Source: Gautieria morchelliformis
Taxonomy: Eukaryota; Basidiomycota; Agaricomycetes; Gomphales; Gomphaceae
Assembly: GCA_015179125.1 (NCBI GenBank)
Contig: WHVA01000154.1
Location: 1 to 64,000 of the forward strand
DNA length: 64,000 nucleotides
Reading direction: 5' to 3'
Shown here: positions 21,385 to 32,806 of the stretch, piece by piece
How the letters are laid out: every line of letters begins with the position of its first letter
Position numbering within the stretch: the stretch's first letter is position 1
Notes under the pieces: model-generated
What the model was told of the DNA's origin: nothing
What the model saw: only the letters and a program-made list of their open reading frames with translations
Databases searched by the model: none
Program-made: the position numbers and the translations under genes

Positions 21385-21520
21385 CTCAACACGTGGGGCA
21401 CCAACGCGTTGTCCGGCAGTGCATCGACACGTGGGGTACCAACGCGTCGTCTGGAAATGCATCGACGCATCAGGCACCAACGCGTCGTCCGGCAGTGCAA
21501 CGATACACGCAACTTGGAAC
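21385..21520 (+). repeat. 36-38 bp minisatellite in unit copy 1
   Basis: About three and a half units with core ACCAACGCGTYGTCYGGCAGTG followed by CATCGACACGTGGGG-like sequence. The corresponding array in unit 2 (27265-27480) has more copies. Confidence 0.8.
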
Positions 21521-22610
21521 ACCTACAGGCTACAACTTGAATTGGGATTAGTGAGAATATCGGGACGATCCGGATCACCAACACGGCACCACTCACGGTC
21601 CTTGCGTTGCCGAGCCTTGTCCTACAGCCTAAAAGGATATATCAGGGTAGAATAACCGCCTTGCTCCATATGCGCCTCTGCCATCAACCGCCCCTCAGAT
21701 ACTCGCCGCGTTCCCGTCCAAGAGTAATGGGATGCTGATCCTCAATGCATTCATGGAGAGCTGCGCATCGACTCTCCAGATATCAACAATGCATATAGTA
21801 TGTACCCATCACCACCGCAGCAGATATTCTTCGGGATAACAACGTGTGAGAGCTAGATGACACTAGTAGAATATTTCCTCACCACACCTTGGGGGCATAG
21901 AAGAGCTTTCTGAATCTTACCTGCCATCTCTTGGTGCAGCTGATCTCTCAAAGCGATACAATCTGTATCGATCTGAGAAACCCGGTGTACCAACTGATTA
22001 CACTTTTCACTAATCTCCCTTCCAGAGTGGTTCCACGATTACGATTCTGAAATTTCCCATCCACACGATTGTAGAACTAATGGTTACATACTCGGAGACC
22101 TAGGTAAACGTGTCAGGAGACGGGCTCTGGAAGATGGATGCCGAGTGGTACCTTCATCACCAGTCGTAATACTGGTAACTCGCAAGCACAGTTCACGGAG
22201 GGCAATGATTGTTTGGCTTTGCGAGGGCTGGAGATGTTCCCCTCGTCGCTACCCTGGGAGACCAATCACGGCGTCATCTGCCACATACGAAACTGCAGAA
22301 ATCTCACCTGCGAGCTTGATGCACCTGCCGACTCGTTCGAACTGGGATTGGTGAGAGATCGTGACCATTCCGGTGCCCACCTTGGAATAGTGCGTGCAGC
22401 ATCCCTATATAAATGCTCACGAAATTGGATCTCGTGACCATTTAAGTAGGGGTCCTCGATGGGTTTGCTCCTCATCCTCTGCCGGCGCTCGTCCCTGCGT
22501 CTGGACTCATCCCTTCAAATTCTCCTCTCTGCTCGCCATGGTCCCTCTCAAGGATCAACAGCATGTTTCTAGGGGGACAGGGACAGACACTCAGTGAGAT
22601 CTTCGAAAGT

Positions 22611-23032
22611 TATCAACGACGCCATGGATCTGCGAGTTCGAGTAAAGAGAGACGATCAAGCAAGAGATACTTACCTACTTACTTTAAAACATTGTGATAT
22701 CTACCGTGTTTCGAGAGATTGTGGGTTACAGCACGAGCACACCGTTAAGCGTACCTGACAGGTAAACAGCATGGATTGATGAGTGAGGAATCACTATTAA
22801 CTTCGTCAGAAGGGCAAGGTATTGATTTTCCTTCACAATCTCTGCCATCGGCATCGAGCTGCTGTGTGTGGACGAACGTAGCCCTGAGCACTGGAAACTC
22901 CCGTCCAGTTGCTAGTAATCTGTGGCTACTGGAGGAAGACCGCGGGGTAAGCCTCACAAGTCGTGTGAGAAATTGAGAGAAGGGCAGGAAAACGTACAGG
23001 TTGAAGCAGATCAGTACTAGTCGAAGGCGACA
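22611..23032. other. Spacer between the two repeat units
   Basis: About 420 bp between the end of unit 1 homology and the start of unit 2 homology. No gene, RNA or repeat recognised. Confidence 0.6.
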
Positions 23033-25941
23033 GCGATTTCGTCCCTAAGGTTGGGTCACGTAGTGCACTCGGCTCAAGCATGTGTAGGATGGCCCTCTAG
23101 TAATACCTATTGGGATCATTAACTCACCTAATGCTTACTAGGACTTCTTGTAGTCCTTGTCTACCCAGTGAGCGGTATTCATGGTCTCGGTCGTGAGATT
23201 AGGGATATAAGAATGTGGGTCAAGCGCTGAGCTACCGCAAGCCAGTCTGCAACTGGATCCTACACACAAATAACGGAAATGAGTTCAAGAACGACCACCT
23301 CGGGTAGAGCCTATGTTTACACCGGTGGGAGCAATGGACAACGCAGGCTGTGGAATTGTAAAGTTCCTCTGGTATTGCGCAAGCTCGTAAGCTGATATAC
23401 GACTTGAATTTATATAGAATTCAAGCGCTGCATGCAGAGTGTCATTACAAACGGCTAATGATCCGAAAGATTGACGGAGAGCGTTGAGAGGAAACGAAGA
23501 CCCATATACGCACTGTGTTCAAAGCCTTGAATTTGGTATTGCTCCACGGGTTAGTCCTCCTCCTGCGGGGTAAAAAATGTTGTCTGAGGCATGTGTCACC
23601 TTCCTCCACTCGGCATCGGGACTGGTGAGAAAGGCGGGAGGCGGGGGTGAATCCACCGTTCGAAGAGCACCCAGAGACCTCGCCGAATCGCAGCGTTCAA
23701 TTCCCTCAGTGACGGCAGTGTACTTAGCGAAGCAAAGTATACCTGCCAAGGCAGGCGTCAGGACAACATCCCCGACTGAGAGGGAAATGGCAAACTTGAT
23801 AAATCAGATGTCAGATGCGGTAGAAACGTGATAATACTCTCTATCGGGGTGAAATTCCCAGCTGACGGCATATACTATGTTAGGTAATGGGCAGTAAACA
23901 AGCATGCTCGACCCACCTGGTATAACGGCCACCGTACAGGCAACTGCCCGAACCAGGTCTAGTCTTGCCGGGGCAGCTTCCCAACAAACTTGCGCGCAAG
24001 GTCGTCGACGATATCTGATATTGCTCCAGATGTCTGAATGTCACCTAGATGCGTGGAAGGACCGAATCCCCGGTGTAGGCACTAGATGGACAAGTTGGTC
24101 CAGAGCACAGCTTTTGCGAGGGAAATTCTTGACCGGCAGTGATCGTCATCGTGTCACTTTATGGTACAACACGAAAAGCGTGATGCTATCACCATGGATA
24201 CGGGGCGTGGTTAACTGGTGAGTGAATTATCATCACTGGCGCCTGAGATGAGAACATACCTCTCACAGCCTGTACGTCGCGTCAATAAGCGACACAGTGT
24301 TTTCGCCATGATGTAGTCAACTCGGAAGGTTAAACATCACCAATTCGGTGGCAAACGAGTTCGACTCTCCGCTAAGCTTGATCATCTCGTCTCGACCGTA
24401 CGCCTGAGCCATGCATCACTTATGATCAAGGCTTATGATTTAAGACCAACAACCGTTCGCGCCAGGCATTCTGGCATACTATTTAGGGACTCGGTCAAGG
24501 TTGAGTGTGATAGGCTGCACCCAAACTTAGGTGCGACCTGCTCCGTTTAGAAATATGTGCGATCGCCTAAATAAACACAAAATTTATCAGCAGGCATGCG
24601 CTGCGCATGCAGGTCCATATTTAATCCATTGCAGCAGCAGCGGTGAGTTCAAAATTCAGTACTTATTATTTTTCTCTGACGTACAGTTAACCAACGTGGC
24701 GCTGAGATGCACTGCCATTCTTTCATATTCAGCTGGTGTCGGAATTTTTCCTATTACGGGGCCTCATAGCCTTCATGTTTGGTGTGCTCGACAAGTCGGA
24801 CTTGTACAGCCCACTTACTGATCATCTTCCTAGGTCCCAGACTTCGTTTATAGTAGCCACAAATAAAGTCTCACTATCGATGCACCGTCACCTATGGCGA
24901 TGTTGCTCTAACACTCTCCTCTTGTCAATATCTTCATAGTAAAGTCCATGGCACATGAACACGACGATACCCACCATCGACAATCGAGGTGTCTTATTCT
25001 TTTTGTTTCGGAGACTCTGTGCCACCTTCGCTATGCAGCCGAGTGTGGTACTTCCAGGTGCTACTGAGCCGCCGGGCGACACCATGACTGCTGTTGATAT
25101 CAGAAGCTTGTAGTGACTTACAGTGAAAGCCCGAGGTACGGCGACCTTCTTTCTCATTCTCACGGGTGCCAACGCACATGATCATGTGGAAATGTCCCCT
25201 TGCTGTCCTGTGCTTGTGGTAGATAACCTGCACGCTAAATGCTGAAATCCCGGTGGTCGCCGCCTCAGAGATTGTCAAAAACGCTGACATTGATGGTGCA
25301 ACAAAGGACTCACCGCAAAAAACCGGTCACCAGTCTCCCGGGCTTCACTTAGAGGGTCTGACGGGTTTCAGAACGCAAAATTCGGCTAACCGTCGATCAG
25401 AGACATGGATCCGACCGATGAAAGCATCGAAGAGGCCAAGGAGACTCAAGCACGCTGTAGTTGAGGACATCATAACATGTTGGACACTCGAGAAACGACC
25501 AGCAGCAGAGGCCACAACCTTCTGATGGGTAGGCGTGGTAATGTATTAGCTGACGGCGTTCACAGCGCCCCTGCGAAAGGAACTGATTACATAATCAGAC
25601 GCCCGGCCGTTAGAGCTTGTAGTCGTCATAGGCTATCAAATATTTCACGGATACTTATCCCTCCAGGGCTGACAGATCCAAAAATCATGAGGGACACCCG
25701 GTAACGGCTCGTGCACGAAAAATATCGGAACCAATGATATACAGCCCGAATAGATAGAAAATGTAGATACTGTACAATATCCGACATTCGAAACAGAATT
25801 TCCCTTCTACCATGCTAGATCATCGCGGCCATCTGCAAACATACGCGACCCTGCCAGCTTGGTGCACCTGCCGACTCGTTAGAACAGGGTTTGCGAGAGA
25901 TCGTAACGATTCGGGTGCCCACCATTTGTATAAAGGTCACC

Positions 25942-26493
25942 TCACGAGATCCACTCGCTCCGCACGAGCGAGCCATCGGGCTGCCTAACGAACTCGTACT
26001 GGTGTAACACCAGCCTTTTCCCACGGACACGGCGTCCCGCGGCTCCGCCTCTCCCCCGTCTCTTCTCGCCGTGGTCCCTCGTGTTGACCAGCGGCATGGC
26101 AATCCTCCCGGCTTCTGAGCTCAGATCGAGCTCGAAGTCCATGGAGGTAAGATGTTGTGTGGTATTGCGAGGGCTGCTGCCCCCGCGAGCTGCCTGGCCT
26201 TGCGCCTTCCCGCTCTTTGCCTTGACTTTGGCCTTCGCCTTTGGTGCTGCCCGTCGATGGTCCCGTCGAGCAGGCACTGTCGCGGCGATTGGTGGCGGGT
26301 TTACTGTGGCCATGCGTGGCCCAGGCTGTAGCCGCGGTAGTGGGGCGGGGATGGGGGGCGGCGGAGTGGCTGGGCGTGGCTGAGGCCTCAGAGGAGGTAG
26401 CCTCAGGTAGCGGCGATCCGCCGCTGCGAGCGCTGCGTCGCCGTCGTAGGTGAGGCGGAGGTCAGACAAGCCAGGTAGATGTAAATTGTTCAT
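25942..26493 (-). CDS. Repeat-unit ORF, 183-aa basic proline-rich protein, copy 2
   Basis: Same length and frame as 20211-20762, with about ten amino-acid changes (for example SDLRLTYDGDAALAAADRR versus SDLHLTYDGNAALAAADRR, and KAKAKVKAKSGK versus KAKARVKGKSGK). The C-terminal 65 residues are identical. The TATATATAAG motif upstream is also kept. Function unknown. Confidence 0.6.
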   Translation of the reverse strand: MNNLHLPGLSDLRLTYDGDAALAAADRRYLRLPPLRPQPRPATPPPPIPAPLPRLQPGPRMATVNPPPIAATVPARRDHRRAAPKAKAKVKAKSGKAQGQAARGGSSPRNTTQHLTSMDFELDLSSEAGRIAMPLVNTRDHGEKRRGRGGAAGRRVRGKRLVLHQYEFVRQPDGSLVRSEWIS

Positions 26494-26666
26494 GGCTAGG
26501 AGTTTGGCAGTGGGACTCGAGTCACGACTGGGGAAAAGTGGTGGGACGAAGAATCTTTGAAGATAGCCCCAGTCTTATATATATGTATGAAGAGAAGCGA
26601 TCTAATCAGGCAGACAAAGAGTGAATTAGATCAGACCTGATTATCCGCCTTCTTTGTATGAACAAT

Positions 26667-26826
26667 TGTTGGAGTATTGCGAGCGCTAGAAGCTACTAGA
26701 AGATTAGTAAGCTTGGTCACAGGATACTTAAGTCGAGTCATCATAGTTAGATTCCTTACGCGTTTGACAGAGCTCAGACAAACGCGATTATTGTCAACTC
26801 TCGAGGTCTGCACCGAAAACCTAACA
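26667..26826. repeat. 160-bp mini solo LTR (or TRIM-type LTR), TSD ACAAT
   Basis: TGTTGGAGTATTGCG at the left and AAAACCTAACA at the right, a TG...CA insert flanked by ACAAT (26662-26666 and 26827-26831). Unit copy 1 has the uninterrupted site (TATGAACAATAGTACG at about 20926-20941), which proves the insertion and its borders. No coding capacity. Confidence 0.9.
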
Positions 26827-27264
26827 ACAATAGTACGTGTTGCACTGGATTAAGCCACTTAGAAGCTTGCTAAGTCATATTAGTCGAAGCTATGCGCTTC
26901 CATTATAGATCCCCCACGTGTCAAGCAATATTGAGAACTAAATTATGGCACTATTCGCCGCCGTGAGGCTGCTGGCTGTGGACAATCGGACGCTGACAAG
27001 ATTATACAGTACATGATAGATTAGTTGTGTCTCGTGATGTCTTTGGAAGACCCGACTCGAGCCATCAAACCTTACGATCCTGACTTCTTACGAAACCACG
27101 CAGACGGTCCATAAGCGGCCGTACTTAGCAGTTTTTTTTTTTCATCCAGCTCCAATCGAGGCGTCATCTGCATCAATACACCCACCTTGCACGCCTAGTA
27201 AGTACAACTCAAATTCCATATTCGATGCTACTTTGAAGCTTGTTCTGGTTCCAATCAACGCGTC

Positions 27265-27480
27265 GTCGGGCAGTGTCTCAACACATGGCGCACCAACGCG
27301 TCGTCTCGGACACGTCTAGCAGTGCATCGACACATGGGGCACCAACGTGTTGTCCGACAGTGCATCGACACATGGGCGACCAACGCGTTGTCTGGCAGTG
27401 CATCGACACGTGGGGCACCAACGCGTCGTCTGGAAATGCATCGCATGAGGCACCAACCCATCGTCCGGCACAACGATACA
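27265..27480 (+). repeat. 36-38 bp minisatellite in unit copy 2
   Basis: Five to six degenerate units of the same core as at 21385-21520 (CACCAACGCGT ... GCAGTGCATCGACAC). Expanded relative to copy 1. Confidence 0.8.
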
Positions 27481-28604
27481 CGCAACTTGGAGCACCTACA
27501 GGCTACAACTTGAACTGGGATTAGCGAGAATATCGGCACGATCCGAATCACCAACACGGCACCACTCACATCCTTGCGTTCCCGAGCCTTGTCCTACTGC
27601 CTAAAAGGATATAGTAGGGGTGGAATAACCGCCTTGCCCCATATGTGCCTCTGCCATCAACCGCCCCTCAGATGCTCGCCGCGTTTCCGTGCAAGAGTAA
27701 ATATATATACCCATCACTACTGCAGCACATATTCTTCGGGGTAACAACGTGTGAGAGCTAGATGACACTAGTAAAAAATTCCTCGCTACGCCTTGGGAGC
27801 ATAAAAGGGCTTACTGAATATTAGAGAACCTGCCATCTGTTGGTGCAGCGGACCTCTCAAAGCCATACGATCTGTATCGATTTGAGAAATCCGGTATGCC
27901 AATCGGTATGCCAACGGATTACACTTTTCACTGAGCTCCCATCCAGAGTAGTTCCACGATTACGATTCTGAAAATTCCCATCCACACGATTATAGAATCT
28001 ATGGTTACATACTCGGAGACCAAGGTAAACGTGTCAGGAGACGGGTTATGGCAGATGGATGCCGAGTGGTACCTTCATCACCGGTCGTAATATTGATAAC
28101 TCGCAAGCAAAGTCCACGAATTGTTTGGCTTTGCGAGGCTGGACACGTTCCCCGCATCGCTTGGCACTAGAGGACTTCATAAAGCAGCAACATACCTGGG
28201 TAGTAAGCACCATGTTTCCAGTCTTTGTACCCTGGGAGACCAATCGCGGCGTCATCGCAACAGACGAAACTGCAGAAATCTCACCTGCGACCTTGATGCA
28301 CCTGCAGACTCGTTCGAACCGGGATTGGCGAGAGATCGTGACGATTCCGGTGCCCACCTTGGAATAGTGCGTGCAGCATCCCTATATAAATGCCCACGAA
28401 ATTGGATCTTGCGACCATTAAGTAGGGATGCTCGAACGGTTTGCTCCTCATCCTCTGTCGGCGCTCGTCCCTGCATTTGGGCTCGTCCACTCACATTCTC
28501 CTCTCTGCTGGCCGTGGTCCCTCTCAAGGATCAACGGCATGTTCCTGGGGGACAGGGACAGATGCTGAAGGGGTATGACGGGGAGAACACACTTTTAATA
28601 TTTT

Positions 28605-28682
28605 AAGCGTTTACAGACAAACAGCGCGTTTACAGACAAGCCAGCGCATTTACGGATTGACCAGCGCGTTTACAGACTAACA
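28605..28682 (+). repeat. Tandem repeat, about 20 bp x 4
   Basis: Four units of the type CAGCGCGTTTACAGACAAGC, with substitutions, directly after the end of repeat unit 2. Confidence 0.85.
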
Positions 28683-30506
28683 ACTCTTTGCGATAAGAGG
28701 ATTAAATATTGACAGCATGATATATGAAGATAAAATTGGTGCGAGTCTTATAGTGGCTGTTGTGTACAATATTTTCTTGATAAAAGGCGCCCTTGACCTA
28801 TGTCCTTGTACTGGTCTTACCACGGTTGATTATTCGCAATTCACGCTCAGAAACTAGGCTGACAACACTGATAATCGCCCAAACATTTACCTGACACACT
28901 GTTCGATGGACAAACACCAGGGCAAAATGTATGGTATGGCACCCTTCCACTACATCCCTGTTGCTATAATCAAACCAAGTAGAGTTGTTCCTTCGCAATA
29001 ACCTGCTTGAAGATCACGAACGCGACTTGTGGCTGGAGTGCAGGCTGTACCTCAGTATGGCATCATGTAACCTTTCATATTTGAAATGTACTCACCACCT
29101 CATGAGGACTGGTAGACTTGGCTGTAAAGCAGGTAGGGTTAAGGCATGTCTAGATATGATAAGAGTGTAAGGACGCACCTGAAGGTGAAATTATTGACAT
29201 TCTGCACCGCCGCGATGGGACTGCCCCTGACGGTGATGTTTGTGAATGGTGTGTTGTGCAACATTTGGTTGCCATACCAGTCCATCATCCAGTACGACCG
29301 TCTGTCCACCAAGCCAGTTGCAGCTGGGGAAGGACAGATTCATATGAGATGCTATGGCAAAGAAAAGAAGAGGAACTTGATGTCCACCGTGAGTGCCTGA
29401 GGGTGTGAACAGATATGGGGAAGAGGCATGTATATATTGATAAGAGATACTCTGTATGTGTTTGGGTTTCGTATAGAGATGTGATTCAAGCTTTGAGGGA
29501 AACTGAATTGAATAGAGGCCTGATTGCTGAGAGAAGTACGTATACTATAATAACTGTTTCGGTTGGAAATCTCGAGACAATGGGGAGGTAAAAGTACTGT
29601 TATTTTCGTGCTTTAACAATTACATTCGTCGGTACTATTTGACTACTGGGAAAAGACTCGGCGTCGACGCGATACATGTGATTCGTGACGTAGGAATATA
29701 GGGGGATGTGGTGTGGAGTCTGGGGCGAACCTTCAAGTGAATGGTACAAGGGAATACTAAGAGTTTGTTGTGCACAAGGCGGTGGTGTGGAGGGACATGT
29801 GTGTGATATATAGGAGAAATCGTGGAGCTGCGGTCGAAGCTGCGCAGGGACGATCGGATGTATATCGTGTCTTGATTGCAACTGAATTGGTGCCTAAGCG
29901 GGGATCTGCGCCTCGGGTCGGTCCCTCGATCGAGATTGATGGGATCGACATATGTAATGTGATGGCGACCGGCTTGGCATGCCCTGTACGTGTGCGTGAC
30001 AATGTATTGGTCCGGCGTCGTGTGTATGCAAGTCAGGGGGTTCGGGGACGTTTCTGTGTATCTGAGTATGGACGCGGGCATGGATTATTGGGAAGCGTGT
30101 GGTTCGGTTACGTCAGTGTGTCTTAGGTATGGATTTTGATGATGTCATTACTGTCGTTACTTGATTATCATAACATATATGTGTTCTCTTCTGATCAGCT
30201 GGTTTCTTCCTGTTGTACGGCGATGTCTTCTCGTTTCTCTATTTGCAAGAATCTCCTATATGTTCCCATACGTGAGCTCATGAGCCCTGTGTCTATCCAT
30301 TTTTATTGTCATGCCATTTTCCTAATCACTCCCCACGATACTTGTAGGAAACTCTGTGTACCCGCAAGATAAAATGGTGGATTCCAAAGATGACGGGTGG
30401 ACAGTTCGCGGTCGTCCGTTGATGGTGCACAACGTCTCCCTGATGGCCGCATCCCGCGCACCATCGTATTCGTCAAGGCGATACTCCGATACCGAGCTAC
30501 TGAGAG
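28683..30506. other. 1.8 kb with no recognisable gene
   Basis: Several open frames of 60-150 codons occur on both strands (for example 29635-30081 minus and 29146-29400 plus), but none shows a family motif, and overlapping frames on both strands argue against coding. Nothing supportable seen. Confidence 0.5.
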
Positions 30507-31413
30507 TTATCTCGAGGCTGATCTCAATGCACCGAGCTCGTTGCCTGCCACGCCCTCGTGTCCCGGTACCCATCTCATCAGTATTGTAGTAGCCGGTTGC
30601 TGCTGCGCTACTCCTTCGATTTGTCTATGGAGGGCGTTGATTAGATACTGTCCTGGGACTGGCTTCTCCTTGCTCGTGGTGAGAATTGCCGCTTGGTTAT
30701 CAGTAGCGATGACGTGTCTTCGTCCCCTCTGCCTGTTGAGCAGCTTGGCACCCATTGCAGCTCCTGCTAGTTCAGCCTCGAAGAGCGTGTGCTCTTGGTC
30801 TGTGCCCATGTACAGTTGGACAGCTAGGATCTCCCTCCCCCCTCTGTATAGCACCGCCGCCGCTCCTACCCCGCCTTCTATGCTCGAGCCATCCGAATAT
30901 ACCACTATGTCTGCAGATTCCACCTCTATTTCCTCGATCGCTTGATCCTTGTTGCAGGCTATTTGAGTTCTGAACGATGGGGACCATTTGGGACCGTGAA
31001 CAACAGTGTGAATCTTCTCCATTCTGCGCAGTTGAATTCCAGATGCATGTAGGATCTCATGGAGGGGTGTTCGGTGCCTTTTGACATATCGTTCGGCCAC
31101 CCTGCGGACCTTCGTCACGAGTGGGTGGGTGTCGGGTAGGCAAGCCAGTCGTGTCACTGCTCTGTGTATCACCTTTGCAACTAGCAGTGGGAACGGTTGT
31201 AGGTTGGCATGCGTGTTGAGTGTATCAGTAGCTGTCGTTCTCATGGCCCCTGTTATGGTGAGCGCCACCTGTCGTTGAACTCGCGCTAGCTTGTTGATGT
31301 GTCCCTTGGTCCCCTTGGTGGGTTCAGATTCTGGAATGAGAAAGATGTCAGCCGCGTAAAGCATACGGGGGATTGCCGCTGCCAGGTAGTATTTTTGCAT
31401 GTGCTTAGCTGTA
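30507..31413 (-). pseudogene. LINE 3' fragment with RNase H domain
   Basis: Minus-strand C-terminal part of LINE ORF2. KHMQKYYLAAAIPRMLYAAD and the following helices are the usual linker after the RT. The RNase H fold shows its acidic residues in VVYSDGSSIEGGVGAAAV, HTLFEAELAGAAMGAKLL and RHVIATDNQAAI, with a later block TILMRWVPGHEGVAGNELG. RNase H removes RNA from the cDNA hybrid. The reading is open over this stretch but begins at a border with an LTR-like sequence (TGTTTTGGAACCC at 31414), and no RT domain adjoins it. Confidence 0.88.
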
Positions 31414-32607
31414 TGTTTTGGAACCCGTTGAACTAAACGTAAAACTGTGGTGTTAAACACAATTCTAAATTTCAATCAGAGATTTGACTTTACAAGCACA
31501 CACAAGCTTCGAAACTATTTTAACGGAGAACCCAATTAAGAAATTATACTCCGGTGAACAATCAGAATCAGTATTGGTACAGGAAGTGTAGCAATAGAGA
31601 TTTAACTGAACACGTGTAGTTCTTAGATTGTGCAATACTTTGTGAGGTCAAAGAATGTTATTAGGCGTCCAAGGGTCCAGATACTTTAAGGGGGAAAGCT
31701 ACCTAGAGTCTTAGGACCGCGGGTCGAGTGAATTAAAGACAACAATAATCCCCAAGATGTGAAAAGATAGTTCTGCGCTTGAACTCTTCCTCAGTTCAAG
31801 TATGTCACTATTCTTGTGGCTTTTCTGGTTTTCCAACTCAACAAACATAGGATATTAACTCACTTACCCTGAGTTAGGTTAATATCTGCAGTGCGTTGAT
31901 TGATCAAGAAAGATCAATTACTCAAAAGGCTATTAACCCACTTAACTCAGAGTTAAGTTAATAAACTATTGCGTGAATTGAATAACTAATAACCAAGTCT
32001 ATTATATCACTGCTCAGAGTGGCGTCTAATGGTACAGGATTACTAATCAGTTACTCTTAGTAATGTTGCTGTTCGCAGCGCGATTATTCAGAGCCTGCTG
32101 CAATTAAAATAGAGCACTCTTGTACTTCTCAGAGCCAATCAGAGTTGCTGCAATCTTAGACTGTAGCCAAGTCAGTGAGCCAGTACTTCGGTACAAGGCT
32201 GTGTTGAAGTCACACTTCAGTTACTCAAGGTATGAGTGGTTTGGGTGAAAGATGATTGGTTGCTTCACTGCTAAAACTGCAGGCTATTTATACTGCATCT
32301 ATCTAGCTTATGTAACTACTGCCAGGAACCTTGTAGAGGCTTCTACTACTGTGAAGAACCTTGTGGAAGCTTAGAGAAGCTTCAGGAAAGGTTTGGAAAC
32401 TATTGGAAGGCTGTGGAAGGTTCTATTGCTATATTGGGTTAAGGTCACAGCTCTGTGACAGTAAAGCTAAGAGTATGTAAGAAACTCCCATGCTCATGTG
32501 ATCATCATGTGACGAAGGAAAGTCATGTGACTTCAAGCTGGATTGAGGTCATGTGATTGTCAGGTGACCGTAGATAAGCAAGTGACTTTGAGGTCAGGTG
32601 ATTGTCA
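31414..32607 (-). repeat. LTR-like sequence related to the LTR at 9315-16382 (right end lost)
   Basis: Begins with the same 13 bases TGTTTTGGAACCC as the LTR at 9315 and has the same general composition. A minus-strand TATAAATAG motif at about 32284-32293 is placed as in that LTR. No coding content. The right end is obscured by an LTR-A fragment starting near 32608, and no target duplication could be confirmed (expected CTGTA from the left side). Confidence 0.5.
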
Positions 32608-32806
32608 GATGATGGGGCCAGTGATGAACCATCATGCCAGGTACAGGATGTCGATCATTTTGATGGCGTCCCTACTGGCAAATGATGCGAGCAGTGAATG
32701 GTCGTTCAGCGAATTCAGCGAAGGGCAAAATGGAGTGAACATAGCAGTGGAGTGATGAAAGGGAAAATGGGGATAGCTGGGTACAAGAAATAAATGAGTC
32801 ATGACA
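32608..32806 (-). repeat. LTR-A fragment (5' 200 bp, inverted)
   Basis: Matches the first 200 bp of the LTR-A family in inverse orientation, ending TGAGTCATGACA at 32806. Shared landmarks are CAGTGATGAACCATCA and GGGGATAGCTGGGTACAAGAAATAAA. Confidence 0.85.

Larger units (their letters stand above)
16454..22610. repeat. Repeat unit copy 1 (about 6.2 kb)
   Basis: First of two tandem copies (second at 23033-28575). It includes 16627-18880 matching 23336-25572, 19846-20935 matching 25573-26666, and 20930-22610 matching 26827-28575. The only plausible gene is the 183-codon minus-strand ORF at 20211-20762. The rest has many short open frames that are not conserved between copies. Around 20110-20210 and 22300-22400 there is an internal repeat (CACCTGCCGACTCGTT ... 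GAGAGATCGT). No known transposon proteins were recognised. Confidence 0.85.
23033..28575. repeat. Repeat unit copy 2 (about 5.5 kb), same orientation
   Basis: Tandem copy of 16454-22610. Relative to copy 1 it has an extra 120 bp at about 23206-23335, lacks about 970 bp (18877-19846 of copy 1; the junction in copy 2 is at about 25572), and contains a 160-bp LTR-like insertion at 26667-26826. It retains the 183-codon ORF at 25942-26493. Confidence 0.85.

Noticed and set aside
29600-30130. Overlapping open frames on both strands
   Set aside because: No motif, no intron logic and open on both strands at once; base composition is a sufficient explanation.
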